Below, piece after piece: positions 59,603 to 64,000 of a stretch of 64,000 nt of DNA; within the stretch, counting starts at the first letter, position 1, and each line of letters begins with the position of its first letter. Under the pieces are notes generated by a model. The model saw only the letters and a list, made by a program, of their open reading frames with translations. It made no database searches and had not been told where the DNA came from. The position numbers and the translations under genes are program-made. Origin of the DNA: Oscillospiraceae bacterium (GTDB taxonomy: Bacteria > Bacillota > Clostridia > Oscillospirales > Oscillospiraceae); NCBI GenBank assembly GCA_910574635.1, contig CAJTCG010000011.1, positions 1-64,000 of the forward strand, written 5' to 3'.

Positions 59603-60448
59603 TCACTTCTGTGTGAAGATCAAGGCCAGGGTGACAATGCCCGCCAGCCAGCAGTAGTAGGCGAAGAAGCCGAACTTCCCCTTGTCCGCCACCAGCTTGA
59701 TTAGGCGGATGCAGGCGTAGCCCACCACGGCGGAGACCGCCACGCCCACAAGATAAACCGGCACCTCCGCCCAGAGGATCTCGCCCTCCAGCGCGTCCTT
59801 GAGGCTTAGGATGTTGGCCCCCAGAATGGCGGGGATGGACATGAGGAAGGAGTAGCGGACGGCAAATTTCCGATCAAAGCCCACGAAGCACCCGGCGGTG
59901 ATGGTGGTGCCGGACCGGGAGATCCCCGGGCAGGTGGCCACAGCCTGCCCCACGCCCACCAGCAGGGCGTCCAGCATTGTCGCGGATTTCTCCGTCTTCC
60001 GCCCCCGGCGCACACGGTCGCTGGCGAAGAGGAGGCAGCCGGTGGCCAGCAGCGCGAAGGCCACGAAGTACATGTTGTCCCCCAGGGATTCGATGGTGTC
60101 CTTGATAGGCAGCACGGCGAAGAGGGGCAGGGTGCCCACGATGATCAGCAGAATCATCCGCCGGGCGGGGGGGACGCGGCTGGGGGTGGTCCTGTGAACC
60201 AAATCGCCCACGCCATAGAAGAACTCCAGAATCATGTCCCGGATGTCCTTCCAATAAGCGGCGAATACGGCGAACAGGGTGCCCAGGTGGAGCAGCACGT
60301 CAAAAAAAGGCGGCACCGACGACGCGCCGGAGACGTTCAGCAGGTGCTCCGCAATGGCCAGATGGCCGGAGCTGGACACCGGCAGGAACTCGGTCACCCC
60401 CTGGATGACGCCCAGGAGGACGGAGGAAAACAGGGTCAAGGGATTCAC
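59603..60448 (-). CDS. uppP: Undecaprenyl-diphosphatase UppP (BacA)
   Basis: This membrane enzyme dephosphorylates undecaprenyl pyrophosphate, recycling the lipid carrier for peptidoglycan; overproduction gives bacitracin resistance. The 281 residues include the signature GVIQGVTEFLPVSSSGHL (with the E-x3-E-like acidic and PVSSSGH motif) and PGISRSGTTITAG. Eight or so membrane helices are visible. It lies 30 bp upstream of ftsK on the same strand. Confidence 0.96.
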   Translation of the reverse strand: MNPLTLFSSVLLGVIQGVTEFLPVSSSGHLAIAEHLLNVSGASSVPPFFDVLLHLGTLFAVFAAYWKDIRDMILEFFYGVGDLVHRTTPSRVPPARRMILLIIVGTLPLFAVLPIKDTIESLGDNMYFVAFALLATGCLLFASDRVRRGRKTEKSATMLDALLVGVGQAVATCPGISRSGTTITAGCFVGFDRKFAVRYSFLMSIPAILGANILSLKDALEGEILWAEVPVYLVGVAVSAVVGYACIRLIKLVADKGKFGFFAYYCWLAGIVTLALIFTQK

Positions 60449-60588
60449 ACTCCTAACTTGGGGATTTTTTCATGCAGAATACAGTATACCACGGACGGGC
60501 TGTAAATTCCAGTCATATTTCCAGAAGACAAAAAAGACGGAAAAAGGCGGAGGCCGGGACTTTTCCCGGCCTCCGTTTGAGATTACGC

Positions 60589-63537
60589 TTACAGCAGATA
60601 CGTGTACTTGTTCAGCACCGTGAGGATGAATACCTCGATGTCCGCGGGCAGATCGTTCTTGCCGTTCAAGTCCGCCTCGAAGACCTTCCCGTCCAGCCGG
60701 ACCAGGACCTTGCTCCCGCCCAGGGGCAGGAAGCCCTGGTTGTTCACGCTCTCGTCAAAGCCCTCCCGGGTCTTGAACAGGGTGAACTTATCCCGGTAGG
60801 GGACGGAGTCGTAGGGGCAGAAGATGGCGCAGTTGCCGCACTCGTTGCACATCCGGTCCACATGGAGAATCTCATGCCGTCCGTCGGGCAGCTCCACCAC
60901 CACGTTGGCCCGGTTGGGGCACACGTCGGCGCAGACCTGGCACACCACGTTGCAGGTCAGGCAGCGGCCGCCCTCGCACTTGGCGGACTCGCAGAGAATG
61001 CCCTTTTTGGCAATGGCGTCCGCCCGGGAGGCCACGGCCTTGGCGGGAATCTCAAACTTGTGGGCCTCCCCAATGACGGCGTTTGCGAACCACTGGGCGT
61101 CGGCGATGCCCTCCACCACCGTGGCGGGGCCCCGCATGGCGTCGCCGCCGGCGTAGACGCCCTCTACGTTGGTGCGGAAGTCCGGCAGACCCTTGGCGTC
61201 CACCTCCACGCCGCTGGCGGTGAAGAGCTCGCTTTCCACCTTCTCGCCCACGGCGGAGATTACGGTGTCGCACTCGATTTCCACAAATTCCCCGGTGGGT
61301 TCCGGCTTCCGGCGGCCCTTCTCGTCGGGCTCGCCCAGCTTCATTTTCTCGCAGCGGAGCTTGCCGTCCTTCTGCTCCACGGGGGCCACCAGCTCCAGGA
61401 AGTTCACGCCGTCGGCAACGGCCAGCTCCAGCTCCTCCGCGTCGGCGGGCATGTACTTCTTAGTCCGGCGGTACACCAGGGTGGAGGACTTCGCCCCGGC
61501 CCGGAGGGCCGCCCGGGCGGCGTCCATGGCGGTGTTGCCGCCGCCGACCACCGCAACATGGCCCAGGGATACGTCCTTTCCGGCCTTCAAATCCTTCAGC
61601 CAGCCGATGACGGGCACCACGTTGCCGGGGATGTCCAGCCGCCCGGCCTTCCACGCGCCCACGGCGAAGAAGATATGGGTGTACCCCTGCGCTTTCAGCT
61701 CGGCAACCGAGGGGGCGGGGGTGTTCAGCTTGATCTCCGCGCCCATCTTGGCGACCAGGGCCGCGTCCTTGTCGATGGCCTCGTCGGAAATGCGGAAGCC
61801 GGGGATTACCTGGCGGACAATGCCGCCCAGCTTATCGGCTTTTTCAAAGATGGTGACGGGGATGCCCGCCCGGCCCACGAAGTAAGCCGCCGCCATGCCG
61901 GTGGGGCCGCCGCCGATGACGGCCACCTTCTTGCCGCTGTTGGCGGGGGCGGGGGCCTTCACCTTGGACAGATATTCGTCATAGCCCCGCTCCGCGGCCA
62001 CCAGCTTGGTGGCCCGGATCTGGACGGAATCATCGTAATAGGTCCGGGTGCACTTGGTCTGGCAGCGGTGGGCGCAAATGGTGCCCGTGATGAAGGGCAG
62101 GGGGTTTTTCTCGCAGATGAGCCGCAGGGCGGAGGCGTACTCGCCCTTCCGGCACAGCTCAATGTACTCGGGGATGTCCTGGCCGATGGGGCAGCCGCCC
62201 TTGCAGGGAGCGGTGAAGCAGTCCAGCAGGGGCACCTTCTCGCTGAGCTTGCGGCTGGGAAGGGGCTTCACGGCCTTGACGTGGTATTTATCGGACCGGG
62301 CCGCCAGGGCCAGGGCCTCGATGCCCGCCACGTCCACGCCGGTGAAGGGCTGGAACTCCAGGGCGTCCAGCTTGTCGCCGATCTGGACGAAGCGCTGGTA
62401 GCCGCCGGGCTTGAGCTCCGTGGTGGCCATGGTGATGGGCCAGATGCCCAGGGCGAAGAGCTTGTCGATGTTCAGCGCGTCGGCGCCTCCGGCGTAGCTG
62501 ATGCGCATGCGGCCGCCGAACTCCTTGGAAATCCGGGCCGCCATGGTGGTGGTCAGGGGGAAGAGGGACTTGCCCGCCATGTACATTTCCTCGCTGGGCA
62601 GTTCTCCGCCCTTCACGTCCACGGGGAAGGTGTTGGAGAGCTTGAGGCCGAACTCCACGCCGGTCTTGTCCGCCAGGGCCTGGAGGCGGCGGAACATGGG
62701 CACCGCGTCCGCATACTGGAGGTCCTCGTTAAAGTGGTGGTCGTCGAAGGCGATGTAGTCGTAGCCCATGCCGTCCAGGATGGACCGGGCGGTTTCGTAG
62801 CCCAGAATGGTGGGGTTGCACTTGACGAAGGTGTGGAGGTGTTTCTTCTCAATCAGGTAGCTGGCGATGCGCTCAATCTCGTCCGGCGGGCAGCCGTGAA
62901 GGGTGGAGAGGGTGACGCTGCCGGAGACATGGGGCGTGATGGCGTCGATGAAGGCGCTTTCGGCGGGGAAGAACTCCTTGAGGACCCGGATGCACTCCTG
63001 GAAGATGGGGGTCTTGGAGGCGTCCACCATCTCGGTGAGGAATTTGTCCACCTTGGGCCCCTGGATGCCCTCCAGGTCGTAGCCCACGGACATGTTGAAG
63101 ACAAAGGCGTCGGGGTCGCCCAGGCCGTAGACCTTGGCCATGATTTTACAGGCGCACCAGGCTTTTACATACTCCTCAAAGGCCTGCTGGACATACAGCT
63201 CCGTGGACCACTCGCAGTTGTAGCACTCGTCCTCCGCCAAAATGCAGGGCCGGCTGATGCAGGCGGCCAAATCCGCGCCGTCCATCTTCTGGACGGTTTT
63301 CAGCTCGAAGAACCGGGCTCCGGCGAAATATCCGGCAATGATGTTCTGAGCCAATTGGGTATTGGGGCCGGCGGCGGGGCCGAAGGGGGTCTCGATTTTC
63401 TCGCCGAAGATGGGCAGGGTCTTGACGCCCGCCTTATAGGGCTTGTGGACGCCGAAGACGGTGCCGTCCTTTTGATACTCGGCGGTTACCCAGGTCATGA
63501 GTTCCCGGAACGGGATGGGGGTCATGAGTTCGGACAT
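60589..63537 (-). CDS. ygfK: Putative selenate reductase subunit YgfK
   Basis: A 982-residue iron-sulfur flavoprotein. The N-terminal 400 residues resemble dihydroorotate-dehydrogenase-like FMN barrels. A GltD-like part follows with cluster cysteines (CFTAPCKGGCPIGQDIPEY, CAHRCQTKC) and nucleotide motifs VIGGGPTGMAAAYFVG and VVGGGNTAMDAARAA. The C-terminus carries ferredoxin-type cysteines (CLTCNVVCQVCADVCP, CNECGNCAIFCP). In E. coli and gut anaerobes ygfK sits with ssnA and xanthine-dehydrogenase-type genes in purine or urate catabolism, and ssnA is adjacent here. The 'selenate reductase' name is historical. Confidence 0.92.
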   Translation of the reverse strand: MSELMTPIPFRELMTWVTAEYQKDGTVFGVHKPYKAGVKTLPIFGEKIETPFGPAAGPNTQLAQNIIAGYFAGARFFELKTVQKMDGADLAACISRPCILAEDECYNCEWSTELYVQQAFEEYVKAWCACKIMAKVYGLGDPDAFVFNMSVGYDLEGIQGPKVDKFLTEMVDASKTPIFQECIRVLKEFFPAESAFIDAITPHVSGSVTLSTLHGCPPDEIERIASYLIEKKHLHTFVKCNPTILGYETARSILDGMGYDYIAFDDHHFNEDLQYADAVPMFRRLQALADKTGVEFGLKLSNTFPVDVKGGELPSEEMYMAGKSLFPLTTTMAARISKEFGGRMRISYAGGADALNIDKLFALGIWPITMATTELKPGGYQRFVQIGDKLDALEFQPFTGVDVAGIEALALAARSDKYHVKAVKPLPSRKLSEKVPLLDCFTAPCKGGCPIGQDIPEYIELCRKGEYASALRLICEKNPLPFITGTICAHRCQTKCTRTYYDDSVQIRATKLVAAERGYDEYLSKVKAPAPANSGKKVAVIGGGPTGMAAAYFVGRAGIPVTIFEKADKLGGIVRQVIPGFRISDEAIDKDAALVAKMGAEIKLNTPAPSVAELKAQGYTHIFFAVGAWKAGRLDIPGNVVPVIGWLKDLKAGKDVSLGHVAVVGGGNTAMDAARAALRAGAKSSTLVYRRTKKYMPADAEELELAVADGVNFLELVAPVEQKDGKLRCEKMKLGEPDEKGRRKPEPTGEFVEIECDTVISAVGEKVESELFTASGVEVDAKGLPDFRTNVEGVYAGGDAMRGPATVVEGIADAQWFANAVIGEAHKFEIPAKAVASRADAIAKKGILCESAKCEGGRCLTCNVVCQVCADVCPNRANVVVELPDGRHEILHVDRMCNECGNCAIFCPYDSVPYRDKFTLFKTREGFDESVNNQGFLPLGGSKVLVRLDGKVFEADLNGKNDLPADIEVFILTVLNKYTYLL

Positions 63538-63567
63538 AAGGTTTTCCTCCTTAGAATATATGAAATC

Positions 63568-63679
63568 ATTTTTGCGGCGGCATGCGCGTCACAAAAATTC
63601 CTCGACTCGCGCGCCTTGGGCGCGCTCGCCAGTCCGCAGACTGGCGGGGGCTAAAGGGGGGCACGGAGTCCCCTCTTTA
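63568..63679 (-). repeat. Structured intergenic repeat B, copy 2
   Basis: The second copy of the four-hairpin element at 17517-17632. On the minus strand it begins with the ssnA stop codon and extends to 30 bp before ygfK. The hairpin CCAGTC-TGCG-GACTGG is identical; its next pair outward is G-C here and A-T in copy 1. The next stem is GCGCGCC-CAA-GGCGCGC where copy 1 has GCCGCC-CAA-GGCGGC. The last stem has one G-U and one mismatch. Confidence 0.85.
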
Positions 63680-64000
63680 ATATTCGCAGTGGTTCAGGGT
63701 TCCCCAGAGCTTCTTGGAAACCTGGAGAATTTCGGCGTTGACGGCCTCCTCGTCGATTTCCGTCAGCTGGCGGTCCTTCATCAGAATTTTGCCGTTGATC
63801 ATCGTCGTTTGGCACTGGCGGCCTGTCATGCCGAAGAGCATGTGCCCGTCGATGTTCGCGTCGGAAAACGGCGTGAAGGGCTTGTAGTCCATGACGATCA
63901 CGTCCGCCGCCGCCCCGGCTTTCAGCACGCCCGTCTCCGGGAATCCGGCCCGCTGGGCCATCTTGGCGTTGTTCTTAAAGAGCATATCCGTTACCTCGCA
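63677..64000 (-). CDS. ssnA: SsnA-type putative aminohydrolase, C-terminal part (cut by window edge)
   Basis: The frame is open to the end of the window; 107 residues are visible. FKNNAKMAQRAGFPETGVLK and GAAADVIVMDYKPFTPF, followed by MINGKILMKDRQL, are the C-terminal composite beta domain of amidohydrolase-superfamily enzymes and match SsnA, the partner of YgfK. SsnA is thought to deaminate or hydrolyse a purine-derived compound. Active-site metal ligands lie outside the window. Repeat B separates it from ygfK. Confidence 0.85.
   Translation of the reverse strand, partial: CEVTDMLFKNNAKMAQRAGFPETGVLKAGAAADVIVMDYKPFTPFSDANIDGHMLFGMTGRQCQTTMINGKILMKDRQLTEIDEEAVNAEILQVSKKLWGTLNHCEY

Noticed and set aside
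60472..63654. A 1060-codon plus-strand open frame antisense to ygfK
   Set aside because: It is a shadow of the GC-rich codon structure of ygfK: low-complexity Gly/Ala/His-rich translation and no RBS. Similar long antisense frames over recG, the GT4 genes and nifS were discarded for the same reason.
40231..64000. The missing 5' part of sigK at the far end of the recombinase element
   Set aside because: No segment resembling the sigma-K N-terminus (NLRLVAHI-type) was found in any frame to the window end.
1..64000. CRISPR arrays, replication origin, rRNA genes
   Set aside because: No regularly spaced direct repeats, DnaA-box clusters or rRNA sequence were seen.

Overview
The window is GC-rich (about 60 percent or more by eye) apart from a few AT-rich patches. 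Gene content points to an anaerobic, spore-forming Bacillota of the class Clostridia, most likely an Oscillospirales/Oscillospiraceae gut bacterium. The signs are a mother-cell sigma-K gene fragment, a tryptophan T-box, BceAB-type ABC genes, a YgfK/SsnA purine-catabolism pair, and many co-directional, overlapping genes with strong GGAGG ribosome-binding sites. The genus is inference.

Layout. 1-1.3 kb: decayed mobile DNA (3' half of an IS5-family transposase, a broken large serine recombinase). 1.5-4.2 kb: nifS-nifU-mnmA sulfur-relay operon behind a promoter with an inverted-repeat operator. 4.3-7.8 kb: AT-rich acquired operon of a lipoprotein and an ABC exporter. 8-10.2 kb: 5' half of an IS5-family transposase, a TIR-domain gene killed by two point lesions, and a ribbon-helix-helix gene. 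10.4-19.8 kb: core genes on the minus strand (pgsA, a Cdd1-like gene, rimO, recX-recA, pspC-like, prmC, DUF1385, a two-component system), with an XRE/small-protein cassette. 19.8-24.2 kb: FG-GAP-like lipoprotein and a divergent BceAB pair. 24.2-24.65 kb: a candidate type I toxin-antitoxin locus. 24.8-28 kb: glycolipid-type glycosyltransferase operon. 28-35.4 kb: yigZ, a second XRE/small-protein cassette, hflX, flavin reductase, CatA-like, rpmE, macro domain, a TipAS-type MerR regulator, and an ECF sigma/anti-sigma pair. 35.5-37.3 kb: trpB2 under a tryptophan T-box. 37.4-39.7 kb: Rieske/FAD oxidoreductase and lactate dehydrogenase. 39.7-45.9 kb: a skin-like island with the 3' part of sigK abutting a serine recombinase, then YyaL, a broken permease and a truncated integrase. 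46-50 kb: tRNA-Gln, two oxidoreductases, a pair of tandem 19-21 residue peptides, and an AraC regulator. 50-60.5 kb: MATE exporter with AraC regulator, folA, recG, a small secreted Ca-motif protein with an ECF sigma/RsgI-like pair, ftsK and uppP. 60.5-64 kb: ygfK and the start of ssnA.

What stands out. (1) Two tandem homologous micro-ORFs (48.9-49.1 kb) with near-identical Shine-Dalgarno contexts. (2) A 28-residue membrane peptide gene with a consensus convergent antisense promoter (24.3-24.65 kb). (3) Two families of structured intergenic repeats. One family has compensatory base-pair changes between its copies and includes the stop codon of the gene it follows. The other has 92 bp identical at both copies and both times lies next to an XRE/small-protein cassette. 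(4) sigma-K split by a site-specific recombinase gene, as in sporulation skin elements, with no 5' half in this window. Nothing here is a complete, recognisable large new defence or biosynthetic system; the best novelty candidates are the micro-peptides and the structured repeats.
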